From Bacillota bacterium (lineage in GTDB: Bacteria; Bacillota_C; Negativicutes; CTSoil-072), in contig JAGFXW010000008.1 in the NCBI GenBank assembly GCA_017861495.1, forward strand, positions 1-33,873: a stretch of 33,873 nt of DNA, in the 5' to 3' direction. The notes under the pieces are model-generated. The model worked only from the letters and a program-made list of their open reading frames with translations. It was not told the origin of the DNA and did not search any database. Position numbers and translations under genes: made by a program. This document shows, one piece after another, positions 22,552 to 30,996 of this stretch; position 1 is the stretch's first letter; each line of letters begins with the position of its first letter.

Positions 22552-23928
22552 ATGCTTAAGAATGGTAAGACTTTCCTGACAAAGATGATCTTAATGGAAG
22601 CGTTGGTGATTTTCCTCATGCTATCACCGGTAAGAGCGGCCACTGTCCAAATTGAAATGATGGAAACGACATGGGAATTGAAGCCTGGCTTAGTGACCAA
22701 AGTTTGGAGTTACAATGGGTCGGTGCCCGGCACCCCAATTATCATTCGCGCAGGCGAGAAAGTCTCAATCGATGCTGTTAACCATTTGCCGGTGAATACC
22801 AACATCCATTGGCATGGTCTGATAGTGCCTAATGATCAGGACGGACCGGCAATAGTCATCCGTTCTGGCGAGACGTTTCATTATGAATTTATTGCCCATG
22901 AAGCCGGAACCTATTGGTATCATTCGCATTATCCGCCTGTATTGACCCAGGTGGATATGGGACTGTACGGTCCATTTATTGTAAAGGAAACCACTGATGG
23001 CCGCTATAGCGGAGACCATATATTGGTGCTGGATGACTGGTATTTGGATGCCAACGGTAAACGGCTTGAGGGCACAGCTCGCGGCGATATGGAGAGGTAT
23101 GGTAATGTTGAAACTGTCAACGGGAAGACTGGAGCGGCAATCCAGCCACTTGTATTTCGAAAAGGCGAATTGCATAAGCTCCGGTTCATCAATGCTTCAA
23201 GCGCAGCGGTTCACACGTTACATATCACAGGACACATGTTCCGCGTAACCCATACGGACGGCCATCCGCTTGTCGAACCTTATGAAACGAGTACAATTAC
23301 ACTCTCGCCGGCGGAAAGACTGGATGTCGAAGTTGTGGCTGCTGGTAGCGAGGGTGGGAACTACCGCATTTCGAGTGATCGAAGTGACCTGGGGATTATT
23401 ATCCCTCTTGTCTATAGTTCCGGCAAAGTAACGCCTGTCTTATCACCATTTGTCCCATCTCAGTCCCGGGCTTTTGCTGGCATTGAGGCGAAAACACCTG
23501 ACTTTGTCTTGGAATTAAACTCGACTATGACGGGCACATCAGGTGATAATATGTCAACCATGCAACATAGCAATATGAATATGGCGGCAATGGCGAGCAT
23601 GATGCGATGGACCATCAACGGCAAATCTTATCCGGATACCGATCCTTTGCCGGTTGCTGTAGCCCAGGTCGTGAAGATTCGCTTCTGGAATAAGGATACT
23701 GAGATGGCGCACAAAATGGACCATCCCATGCACATACATGGGACATATTTCCAGGTAGTGTCAATCAATGGACAGAAGCCGGACCTGTGGAAAGATACGG
23801 TTAATGTACCCGCCGGCGAATACGTGGATGTGGCATTTGTCATGACGAATCCAGGCGATTGGATGCTTCATTGCCATATTTTGGATCACGAGGATGCTGG
23901 ATTGATGACAATGATCCAGGCCAGATAA
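22552..23928 (+). CDS. Multicopper oxidase, exported
   Basis: The 458-residue protein has a Sec signal (hydrophobic stretch to about residue 28, …SPVRAA) and all copper-binding histidine groups: HWHG (86-89), HSH (124-126), HPMHIHG near residue 400 and HCHILDH (440-446). C441 and its flanking histidines bind type 1 and type 3 copper. The axial type 1 position, ten residues after C441, is Leu (HEDAGLM), not the Met of CueO. A Met-rich stretch (MSTMQHSNMNMAAMASMM, about 330-350) recalls the copper-binding insert of cuprous oxidases. GGAGG precedes ATG 22552. Copper detoxification or phenol oxidation is possible; no copper regulator or pump is adjacent. Confidence 0.88.
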   Translation: MLKNGKTFLTKMILMEALVIFLMLSPVRAATVQIEMMETTWELKPGLVTKVWSYNGSVPGTPIIIRAGEKVSIDAVNHLPVNTNIHWHGLIVPNDQDGPAIVIRSGETFHYEFIAHEAGTYWYHSHYPPVLTQVDMGLYGPFIVKETTDGRYSGDHILVLDDWYLDANGKRLEGTARGDMERYGNVETVNGKTGAAIQPLVFRKGELHKLRFINASSAAVHTLHITGHMFRVTHTDGHPLVEPYETSTITLSPAERLDVEVVAAGSEGGNYRISSDRSDLGIIIPLVYSSGKVTPVLSPFVPSQSRAFAGIEAKTPDFVLELNSTMTGTSGDNMSTMQHSNMNMAAMASMMRWTINGKSYPDTDPLPVAVAQVVKIRFWNKDTEMAHKMDHPMHIHGTYFQVVSINGQKPDLWKDTVNVPAGEYVDVAFVMTNPGDWMLHCHILDHEDAGLMTMIQAR

Positions 23929-24197
23929 ATTACATTAGTGGGGTTGTCGGGTTAGCTCCACATCATATTGTATTTAATCGTAACCCCAGTTATAACCGCA
24001 ATTACGTTGGAATTGGTAATGGAACCAAAGAACTTTCAAAAATAAACTGCCGCTTCGATAAGTACGACGGTTATACTGTAACGCAAAATTCGCTAAGTAG
24101 AATTGCAAATGTTCATGTTAATAGACCATTATCAGACTCAGTAATATGCTGGTTTTCTCGTAAGTTTACTTTATAAAAGTGAATGGAGGAATCAAAG
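23929..24197 (+). other. Gap with an unrecognised open stretch and duplicated leader
   Basis: About 80 codons stay open in the frame that ends at TAA 24176 (GTKELSKINCRFDKYDGYTV and flanks), with no start codon or ribosome site and no family I know. The last 40 bases (from 24157) repeat the leader of the YeeE pair (from 14889), so the ancient duplication reached at least that far upstream. Confidence 0.4.
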
Positions 24198-24712
24198 ATG
24201 AAAGATGATCGCGGGTAGAGCCCTTATCTGGCTGAGGCTCTTAGCGGGCTGGTATCTATCGGATCAGTCTGGTTTGTGGGTAAATATCTAGGCGCATCTA
24301 CAACTTTTCTAAAAACTACTGGCATGATGGAAAAAATCTTCGCGCCGGAACGGGTGGCTAAGATGCCGTATTTCATGAAAGAGACACCTATCATTGATTG
24401 GCAATGGATGTTTGTTATCGGGATTGCAGTCGGGGCTTTTGTTACGGCCTATCTTCAGGCACCTTTCGCTGGCAAGGAGTTCCTGATATGTGGCGGGATA
24501 CATTTGGTCCATCTGTTGGCTACAGGGCTAAGATAGCTTTTGTCGGCGGAATTATTGCCATGTTTGGAGCGCGATTAGCCGATGGTTGTCCAAGCGGTCA
24601 TGGATTAAGCGGTTCTTTACAGTTGGCGGTTAGTGGTTTTATCGCTTTAGCCTGTTTCTTTATCGGCGGCCTGATTACGGCCAATTGGCTTTACAAGGGC
24701 GGTGATAAATGA
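24198..24712 (+). pseudogene. YeeE/YedE protein, second copy, broken
   Basis: This is a decayed paralogue of the gene at 14928-15443. After MKDDRG a TAG at 24216-24218 replaces the Trp codon of the intact copy. The frame then continues (VSIGSVWFVGKYLGASTTF) to about 24465, where a frameshift moves the match to the frame giving FRWQGVPDMW through RLADGCPSGHGLSGS. The leader with GGAGGA is also shared. One nonsense change plus one frameshift make it non-functional. Confidence 0.9.
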
Positions 24713-25235
24713 TGCAACTCTTGTACGGGCTTATAACAGGCATTTTGTTTGGCTTTTTGCTCCCAAAAGGCAGGGTCATTCGTTATGATAAACAAATCGG
24801 CGCACTGCGGCTGCAAGACATGACGATTGTGAAATTCATGCTCTCACATATTGCAGTCGCGATGGTTGGCGCTATTTTCTGTTTGATATGGGTCTGGTTA
24901 CATTGCAGTTGAAACCGACTATTTTGGGCGGCGTTGTTATCGGCGGGCTGCTGTTCGGACTAGGGTGGGGACTCCTTGGCTATTGTCCTGGAACTTCACT
25001 GGGCGCATTAGGGGAAGGTCGCTAGGATTCTATCTGGGGTATACTGGGAATGTTGCTTGGTGCTGGTTTGTATGCAGAAGCATATCCCTATCTGCAAAAA
25101 ACAGTTTTAACCTGGGGAAATTATGGTAAAATCACAATCCCCCAAGTGCTAGGCGTTAATCATTGGATTGTGATTGTTCCGTTTATCATCTTGACGGGAT
25201 TGCTGTTTCGATGGTTAGAGAAAAGGGGGCTGTAA
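24712..25235 (+). pseudogene. YeeE/YedE protein, second copy of the partner, broken
   Basis: This is a decayed paralogue of 15443-15967. It reads MQLLYGLITGILFGFLLPKG to AVAMVGAIF, then shifts frame between about 24872 and 24905. It resumes as LKPTILGGVVIGGLLFGLGW to GALGEGR, meets TAG at 25023-25025 where the intact copy has Trp, and runs on to LFRWLEKRGL. Both nonsense mutations in the pair are TGG to TAG. Confidence 0.9.
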
Positions 25236-25461
25236 TCAGACTACCGCTGACGCGCTATTTGGGGTGCGCCGGCGACCAAGTGTGAATGAAGATGAAATTA
25301 AATGTTTCAATAAATAATGAGATTGTCATACTAACTGGCTGACAAACGTAGTCTTGGCAGTCAACCAGCATTTTGTTGTACTTTCTGAGGGATTAATGCA
25401 CAATATAAACAGAATATTTTAAAAATAAAAATGAATATATGCGAATTGGAGGGGGACGATT

Positions 25462-26225
25462 GTGAGAAAAGGATTATTGAGGATGGGCTTTATACTCTGT
25501 TTACTGGTAGCTTCATCTGTTCCATAGGATTGACCTCTGCGGAAGCCGCAACATTGAATGTATATGGACCTGGGGGCCCGCTCGGGCCTATGCAGGAATG
25601 TGCACAACTTTTTGCGCAGATGAAGGGGATCACAGTGAATGTGACTGCTGGCCCAGAGTCAAAGTGGATTGAAAAAGCAAATCAGGATGCAGATCTTATC
25701 TTTGGTGGTGCAGAATACATGCTTACCGATTTTACGCTTAGACATCCTGGATTTGTTGATAATTTCACTCGAACCAGCTTATATGACAGAGCTTCAGGAA
25801 TCCTTGTGCGAAAAGGCAATCCAAAGAACATACACACTCTGCAAGATTTGGCGAGAAAAGATATAACCATTATCGATGTTAACGGTGCAGGTCAAGTAGG
25901 CCTTTGGGAAGATTTGGCCGGTGTAAGAGATCTGCTTCCGGCGATACAGAACAACATCGCTATTTCCGTTTCGACAAGTGCTGAAGCCATAGAACTTTGG
26001 AAAAATCAACCTATATTTGACGCATGGATCACTTATGAATCTTGGTACTATAGACTCCAAGATGTCACCGATCTAGTCAAACTTCCAGAAACCGAAAAAC
26101 TTTACCGTGGAACGCCTATTTCAGTGACATATCGTTCGACTAATCGAGAGTTGGCGTTGCAGTTCATACAATTTTTGAAGTCAGAAACGGGGCATGCCGT
26201 TTTTCAAAAATGGGGCTGGAAATAA
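25462..26225 (+). pseudogene. ModA-like extracellular binding protein, frameshifted in the signal peptide
   Basis: GTG 25462 has GGAGGGGG six bases upstream and reads RKGLLRMGFILCLLVASSV, a good Sec signal, but stops at TAG 25525. The rest of a binding protein follows in another frame: LTSAEAATLNVYGPGGPLGP, then DLIFGGAEYMLTDF, DVNGAGQVGLWEDLAG and YRSTNRELALQFIQFL to the stop at 26225. It resembles ModA/SBP-type ligand-binding proteins for oxyanions. A single insertion or deletion near 25520 separates signal and body. An alternative ATG at 25431 keeps the body frame but has no ribosome site or signal sequence. No transporter genes are adjacent. Confidence 0.7.
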
Positions 26226-26253
26226 AGACGGATAAAACAATATGGCACCGTTT

Positions 26254-26283
26254 AAGAGAGGGGGGAACTACCCTCTCTTTTTA
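26254..26283 (+). terminator. Terminator after the binding-protein gene
   Basis: AAGAGAGGG (26254-26262) pairs with CCCTCTCTT (26271-26279) around an 8-base loop, followed by a T run. Confidence 0.85.
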
Positions 26284-26417
26284 CGTGGAGTGCATAATGA
26301 GGAAAATTAATGAGATGTTTTGACCAATTTAAGCAAACTTTTTTTTGGATATTAATTGATCGGCTCCTAAAGCTTAGACTCATATGTAGTACAGTTATGT
26401 AAGTGTCAATTGCTTAA

Positions 26418-26705
26418 GTTGAACACGCCTATAAGAGATTTTTTGCAACAATTGAACAGGCTGCATCGAGTCTGCAAAAATGGTTTGATTATTACAATAT
26501 CAAAAGACGCCATAGTGCATTAGGTGGTATTTCGCCGTTAATGTATGAAATCAGAAGATATCAGTCACTTAAACTGTTGCCTAACCCGATATGGTTCAGA
26601 AAAGTCTTTAGGCTTTTATCACATAACTTTAAAATTGTCATTGCGGAGTTTTTCAGAATAGCGTACGATAAAAGTGAGAATATTCTTAAAAAGGAGGCGC
26701 GCTGA
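26418..26705 (+). pseudogene. Transposase C-terminal remnant (IS3/IS481-like integrase core)
   Basis: An open stretch without a start reads RFFATIEQAASSLQKWFDYY then NIKRRHSALGGISPLMYEIR. The YYN-x-x-RRHSALGG-x-(S/T)P pattern is the end of rve-type integrase cores in IS3/IS481-like transposases. The catalytic aspartates are missing and the tail after about 26560 is not recognisable. A GGAGG within its last bases (26692-26696) now serves the next gene. Confidence 0.7.
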
Positions 26706-26936
26706 ATGGGATATAGAATGATGGATGGAGGTTGGTTCGGCGGAGGGATTTTTATGTTACTCTTTTGGATAGCCATCATCGTCGGTGTTTTTTATCTGGC
26801 CCGGTTGCTGATAAACCAGTCTAAAACAACTTCGCGGCCACCAGAGAATTCTGCTCTTGAAATTCTAAAACAGCGTTATGCACGTGGTGAAATTAGCCGC
26901 GAAGAATTTGAAAAAATGAAGGCAGATATTTCATAG
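26706..26936 (+). CDS. Small membrane protein with SHOCT domain
   Basis: This 76-residue protein has a Gly/Met-rich start (MGYRMMDGGWFGGGIF), one membrane helix (about residues 14-36) and a C-terminal SHOCT motif, ALEILKQRYARGEISREEFE. SHOCT segments are short oligomerisation-type tails found on many bacterial membrane proteins. Its ribosome site lies in the preceding transposase remnant. A larger protein with a similar end is encoded at 27167. The two flank a broken heavy-metal-binding domain gene, which hints at a role in metal response. Confidence 0.75.
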   Translation: MGYRMMDGGWFGGGIFMLLFWIAIIVGVFYLARLLINQSKTTSRPPENSALEILKQRYARGEISREEFEKMKADIS

Positions 26937-26946
26937 AAGGATCGCC

Positions 26947-27056
26947 ATGAAAGTCATGTACATTTGTCCTATGAGCCGGAGGTACAACAAGACCATCCTG
27001 GCAACTGTCCCAAGTGTCATATGACGTTGGAATTAAAAAAGTTACCAGAAAAGTGA
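26947..27056 (+). pseudogene. Heavy-metal-binding domain peptide, frameshifted
   Basis: ATG 26947 reads MKVMYICPM, and a second frame then gives PEVQQDHPGNCPKCHMTLEL to the stop at 27054-27056. Joined, this is the CPMxPEV…GxCPxCxM metal-binding segment found in copper pumps and CusB-type adaptors. One base appears to be missing between the two halves (near 26975). The intact peptide would be about 36 residues. Confidence 0.65.
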
Positions 27057-27166
27057 GTGTTGATGTTGATATATATTGAAATAGAACCTTTCTTCGTAGA
27101 CGTGGGCTTTATGGTTGTGTGGAAACCCAGTTTGGAACATAAAAAAGTTTAAAGGAGTTAAGTTTT

Positions 27167-27811
27167 ATGCAAAAAATAATTGCAGTCATGATTACGTTAA
27201 TATTGTCGTTAACCTGCTTTGTTAGTGTTTATGCTGCTGAGATTAAAAGTATTGATACAATGATGTCTGAAATCAGGATAGAGCAGGGGGTTAAAGATAA
27301 TAAGCAGATTAACCCAAATCGGGTTAGCCAGACTAAACTCGAAGAACTGGGTGATTCGGTTATGGAAGCTATGATTGGAAATTCCGAAGTTCATGAACAA
27401 ATGGATTTGCGGCACGGTGGAGAGGGTTCAGCCTCTTTAACTGCACTACATATCAGAATCGGATATAACTATTTAGTTGGCTACCCTGATGGGATGATGA
27501 CTTTAATGAGTTCAGGAATGATGAGTTCTAACAAGCCATGGAATGCGAATAGATCTAATGGTTGGGATGGTATGATGGGTTATTCCGGCTATCATGGGGT
27601 AATAGGATACCTCGGTTGGGGCGGGATGATTATTGGGCTTCTTATTATGATTATTTTTATAGTTATCTTAATACTTATAATAAGAAGGTTAGTAAGAAAA
27701 CCATTAAACGCATCAATAGAAACACCGTTAGATATTTTGAAGAGAAGATATGCACTCGGAGAAATAACAAAAGATGACTTTGAACGAATGAAAGGGGATT
27801 TGAGTAAATAA
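27167..27811 (+). CDS. Exported membrane protein with C-terminal SHOCT domain
   Basis: The 214-residue protein has a Sec signal (MQKIIAVMITLILSLTCFVSVYAAE), a soluble part, a Met/Gly/Tyr-rich stretch (MMTLMSSGMMSSNKPWN…MMGYSGYHG, about residues 110-145), a membrane helix (about 150-175) and a C-terminal SHOCT motif (LDILKRRYALGEITKDDFERM). The Met-rich section could bind copper(I), which is an inference. AAGGAG precedes the start. It looks like an enlarged version of the small SHOCT protein at 26706. Confidence 0.7.
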   Translation: MQKIIAVMITLILSLTCFVSVYAAEIKSIDTMMSEIRIEQGVKDNKQINPNRVSQTKLEELGDSVMEAMIGNSEVHEQMDLRHGGEGSASLTALHIRIGYNYLVGYPDGMMTLMSSGMMSSNKPWNANRSNGWDGMMGYSGYHGVIGYLGWGGMIIGLLIMIIFIVILILIIRRLVRKPLNASIETPLDILKRRYALGEITKDDFERMKGDLSK

Positions 27812-27932
27812 ACTATAATGTCGATGTTAGAAAGGTCAAGGACCAATTTGTGTGTGAAATCAGGGATTTCCGTAAGGTTTGTGGGCTATAACATTTCGTG
27901 TTAAATTATAATTTCTCAACAGAAAACGACCT

Positions 27933-28187
27933 GTGCACCAAGAAGTTTACGGAGTGGTTGGAGTGGAGAAGAATGGGCCTGCAAACCTAGTTGATATTCA
28001 AGAAGGCGATATCATCCTTAAGATTAACGGTACTGAGGTCAATAGTGTGGCCGAACTTCATGTGATATTTGGCAATACTTTGATAAGCAGCAAACTGATT
28101 GTTGTGCTTCTCCGAGATGCTCAGTCAAGGACCGTTAATCCTGTCGTAACTGAAATGCCTAATTTAAAAGTAAATTTGTTTGCTTGA
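27933..28187 (+). CDS. PDZ-domain fragment
   Basis: The frame from GTG 27933 has 84 residues and consists of one PDZ domain: VYGVVGVEKNGPANLVDIQE, GDIILKINGTEVNSVAELHV and a final strand KLIVVLLRDAQSR. That is the C-terminal layout of HtrA/DegP-type proteases, but the protease part and any signal are missing. The 120 bases upstream contain no ribosome site at the right distance that I can trust. It may be a remnant of a larger gene and not a free-standing protein. Confidence 0.55.
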   Translation: MHQEVYGVVGVEKNGPANLVDIQEGDIILKINGTEVNSVAELHVIFGNTLISSKLIVVLLRDAQSRTVNPVVTEMPNLKVNLFA

Positions 28188-28248
28188 TATTGATAATTCG
28201 AGTTGATGTGAAATAACTAAAATTGGTTGATGAAAGGGGTTGGACAGA

Positions 28249-28440
28249 ATGAAAAGAAATGTTGGAGGAGTGGATCGTGTTTTCCGGTTTGTAATCGGTG
28301 TCGTGATCATTTTGGCAGGTCTATATTACAAGAGTTGGTGGGGGCTGATCGGAATACTTCCACTCGCCACTGCCGCGTTGCGTTGGTGCCCCGCATATCT
28401 GCCTTTTGGATTCACTACTTACGACCGTGATAAAAAATAG
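28249..28440 (+). CDS. DUF2892 (YgaP-like) inner membrane protein
   Basis: The 63-residue protein starts MKRNVGGVDRVFRFVIGVVI and has two membrane helices followed by a conserved ALRWCPAYLPFGFTT segment. These are the marks of DUF2892, also found as the membrane tail of the rhodanese YgaP. ATG 28249 is preceded by AAAGGGG. Such proteins often accompany sulfur-transfer genes; here no rhodanese is attached. It appears intact. Confidence 0.82.
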   Translation: MKRNVGGVDRVFRFVIGVVIILAGLYYKSWWGLIGILPLATAALRWCPAYLPFGFTTYDRDKK

Positions 28441-28451
28441 TCAATCTACTT

Positions 28452-28480
28452 GCAAAGAGACACTTTTGCGGGCTTTTTTG
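28452..28480 (+). terminator. Possible terminator between convergent genes
   Basis: GCAAAG (28452-28457) can pair with TTTTGC (28464-28469), followed by GGGCTTTTTTG. It sits between the DUF2892 gene and the minus-strand ABC genes. Confidence 0.4.
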
Positions 28481-28534
28481 CTGCATGCATTTTGTAAGCA
28501 TATTTTTGTTTTCTAATCACGAATGACTGTCCAC

Positions 28535-29269
28535 TTAATAAATCCACTTCTTTTCAATATTTCTTGTGCTGAATAAAAACAATCCTGTGGCAAATCCGAT
28601 CAGGATGATAAAACTCATCCAAGGGTTCATAACTCCATTCCCATTAATGGCTGTCCTTAAAATATCTGCACCATAAGTGAGCGGCAGTATATAAGATAAT
28701 GGTTGTATTATGGAGGGTAAGTCTTGTATTGGAATAAAGAGGCCGCACAAGAACATCATCGGGAAACGGAAAAAATTAGAAAAGGTTTGCGCTTCGAATA
28801 CTTCACGCGCCGAAACTGCTATGTAAAGCCCCAGGAAGGTGGAGGTAATCGCTATCAGAAGCACGCTTCCCAGAGTTGCAAGCCAGTTTATCCCAGAGAG
28901 GTCTGTCATGAAGGCGGCAAACAGTACGGGAATAAATGCGTTGATTAAGCCAAACAGGATTGCACCTGTCGTTTTTGCCAGCATTAATAGGTTTAAACTG
29001 ATCGGCGCTAAAAGCAAACGTTCAAACGAACGGCTTCTTCTCTCGAAGGTAATCGTCACGGCCAACATGGATGTGGCGCCAAAAAGCACCGATAACGACA
29101 TAACACCAGGCAGTATATCCCGTATATTCATTTGAGTTTGTGATTTCAGAAAAAACATCAGTGTCCAGGCCACAGGAAAAATGATACCCCAGCTTATATT
29201 AGGTGGCTGCAAATAATAGTTTTTCATATCTTTAAGAAGGATATTCCAAAATGCAATCCAGGATTTCAT
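28535..29269 (-). CDS. ABC-2 type exporter permease
   Basis: The 244-residue protein has six hydrophobic segments and the ABC-2 layout: an N-terminal amphipathic region (FWNILLKDMKNYYLQPPNIS), then membrane helices, with the conserved RFPMMFLCGLFIPIQDLP-x-x-Q-x-LSYILPLTY near residue 165. That block is typical of permeases for drugs, lipids or polysaccharides (NodJ/DrrB-like). The start ATG overlaps the stop of the upstream ATPase gene by four bases, so the two form one exporter. The substrate is unknown. Since the ATPase partner is frameshifted, the pair may not work. Confidence 0.85.
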   Translation of the reverse strand: MKSWIAFWNILLKDMKNYYLQPPNISWGIIFPVAWTLMFFLKSQTQMNIRDILPGVMSLSVLFGATSMLAVTITFERRSRSFERLLLAPISLNLLMLAKTTGAILFGLINAFIPVLFAAFMTDLSGINWLATLGSVLLIAITSTFLGLYIAVSAREVFEAQTFSNFFRFPMMFLCGLFIPIQDLPSIIQPLSYILPLTYGADILRTAINGNGVMNPWMSFIILIGFATGLFLFSTRNIEKKWIY

Positions 29270-30227
29270 TTCTTGCCACCTTCTTTTTCTTTTTGCATTT
29301 TCTCAATTCCGATGCCCGTAGCCTTTACAAAAACATCTTCTAAGGATGGACGGATAATTTTCGCCTCAAACACAGCCACATTGTTGTCCGTAAAAAATTT
29401 AATAAACGGCATGAGTTGAACGGTTTCGGCGGACTGAATTCTCACCGTAGTGCTGTCAATGACATCAACACCTACTCCAAACTGCTTTGTCAGCTCGTCT
29501 TTCAAAGAAGATCTGGTATTATCTACTTTGAACTGAATGATGTTTTCCAGTTGGCTCTCTCGGATCAGTTTTTCAACAATTCCTATCTTGACTAACTTAC
29601 CGTCTGCAATAAATCCAACCCGGTGGCAAAGCATTTCGGCTTCAAAAATTTGATGGGTGGTTAGAAAAATTGTAGTTCCCTTGGCATTTAAGTCCAAGAT
29701 GAGTTTGCGTATCTGTCGGGCACTTTCAACGTCGATTCCTGTGCTTGGTTCATCCAGAAAGAGCATTGTGGGATCATGAATGATCCCAGCGGCGATAGTT
29801 AGTTTTCGCTTCATGCCCTTGGAATACGCCTTAAAAGGTTTCTTTCCAGTATTGGCAAGGTTGAATTGCTCTAGAAGTTCTTTTGCCCGTTTTCTCTTTT
29901 GGACTTTTCCATACCATAAAGAGCCGCGCAAAATGTGAGGTTGTCGAACCCGTCCATTTCGTCGTATAGATTGCTCTCATCCGGCACAATGCCGATCAGT
30001 TGTTGTGCGGCTTTAATATTTTTAACGCAATCCACCCCTGCTAGCATGATTGAGCCGGAAGTCGACCTTGCAAGACCGGTCATCATGTTAATGGTGGTGG
30101 TTTTTCCTGCCCCGTTGGGCCCTAGAAAACCGAAAATTTCTCCTTGTTCAATGCTGAAAGTAACATCTTTGACCGCTGTAAAATCTCCGTACTTTTTTGT
30201 CAGGTTTCGCACGTCTAAAATATTCAT
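29266..30227 (-). pseudogene. ABC-2 exporter ATPase, frameshifted
   Basis: The N-terminal part (30227 down to about 29900) has LTKKYGDFTAVKDVTFSIEQ, Walker A GPNGAGKTT and runs to FCAALYGMEKSKR. The reading then has to move to another frame (GKVQKRKRAKELLEQFNLAN), which carries the signature YSKGMKRKL, Walker B TMLFLDEPSTGID and the switch histidine in LTTHQ, ending at 29266. A single base seems to be lost in or near the A-rich stretch around 29890-29905. The two halves match one CcmA/DrrA-type ATPase of about 320 residues. A sequencing error is possible, because everything else is well conserved. Confidence 0.85.
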
Positions 30228-30250
30228 TTTTTCCTCCCTATTTGCAGACG

Positions 30251-30988
30251 CTAATCTGGGAAGGGCAGCCCTTGTCCCTGTTCTTCCGTAGCAATTCCAT
30301 CTCTCAGTCGATATAGTCGTCTAAAACGAGGGATGATGACATCATCATGGGTGATTACAATGATGGCCGTGTTATACTGTGCGGCTAGGCGAGTTAACAG
30401 CTTAATGACAATGAGTGAGCGAGCACTATCAAGCGGTGCGGTCGGTTCATCGGCCAAAATGAAGGGCGGTTTGTTCGCCAAGGCGCGGGCGATGGCAACG
30501 CGCTGCTGCTCACCACCGGATAACTCGTATGGTTTGGCATGGGCCCGGTGATCTACTTCCAGAACCGTTAGTAATTCCAATGCGCGTTGGCGGGCATTGC
30601 TGTTTGATTGACCGGCCAGCATTGGTAAAAGAGCGACATTATCCAGTACCGAGATAAAGGGGATGAGGTAGGGCGCCTGAAAAACAAAGCCGATTTTATC
30701 CCGCCGGAGTGTGCGTAGGTCTTTTATGAGCCAGCCATTGTTATAAATCAGTTCGCCGTCAAGAAGGATGCGTCCGCTTGTAGGGTCGATGATTGCGCCC
30801 AGGCACTGCAACAGAGTGGTTTTACCCGAACCGCTGGGTCCAAGCAAACCGATTACTTCGCCGGGACGGACAGAAAGGTTGACGCCTCTGACGGCATGAA
30901 CGGCGGTGGGACCGGAACCGTAGGTTTTAACCAAATTCTCCATCTGAATGGCGAACGGGGTATCCAATGATGATTGAAGTATTTGCAT
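30251..30988 (-). CDS. ABC transporter ATPase, MacB/LolD/DevA type
   Basis: The start ATG 30988 has GGGAGGTTG upstream and gives a 245-residue ATPase; the longer frame to 31069 overlaps the permease gene and is not supported. Motifs are Walker A GPSGSGKTT, signature LSGGEQQR, Walker B FILADEPTAPLDS (Ala-Pro replaces the common Gly-Asn or Ala-Asn) and the switch histidine in VITHD. It drives the FtsX-like permease encoded just upstream at 30997-32190. Such ATPases power membrane-protein conformational change for efflux through an HlyD adaptor and do not import. Confidence 0.9.
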   Translation of the reverse strand: MQILQSSLDTPFAIQMENLVKTYGSGPTAVHAVRGVNLSVRPGEVIGLLGPSGSGKTTLLQCLGAIIDPTSGRILLDGELIYNNGWLIKDLRTLRRDKIGFVFQAPYLIPFISVLDNVALLPMLAGQSNSNARQRALELLTVLEVDHRAHAKPYELSGGEQQRVAIARALANKPPFILADEPTAPLDSARSLIVIKLLTRLAAQYNTAIIVITHDDVIIPRFRRLYRLRDGIATEEQGQGLPFPD

Positions 30989-30996
30989 GTGTGCGA

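Noticed and set aside
24198..25235. TAG read as an amino acid (Trp or pyrrolysine) in the second YeeE pair
   Set aside because: Both genes also carry frameshifts, and the intact paralogues have plain TGG codons, so simple decay explains the stops.
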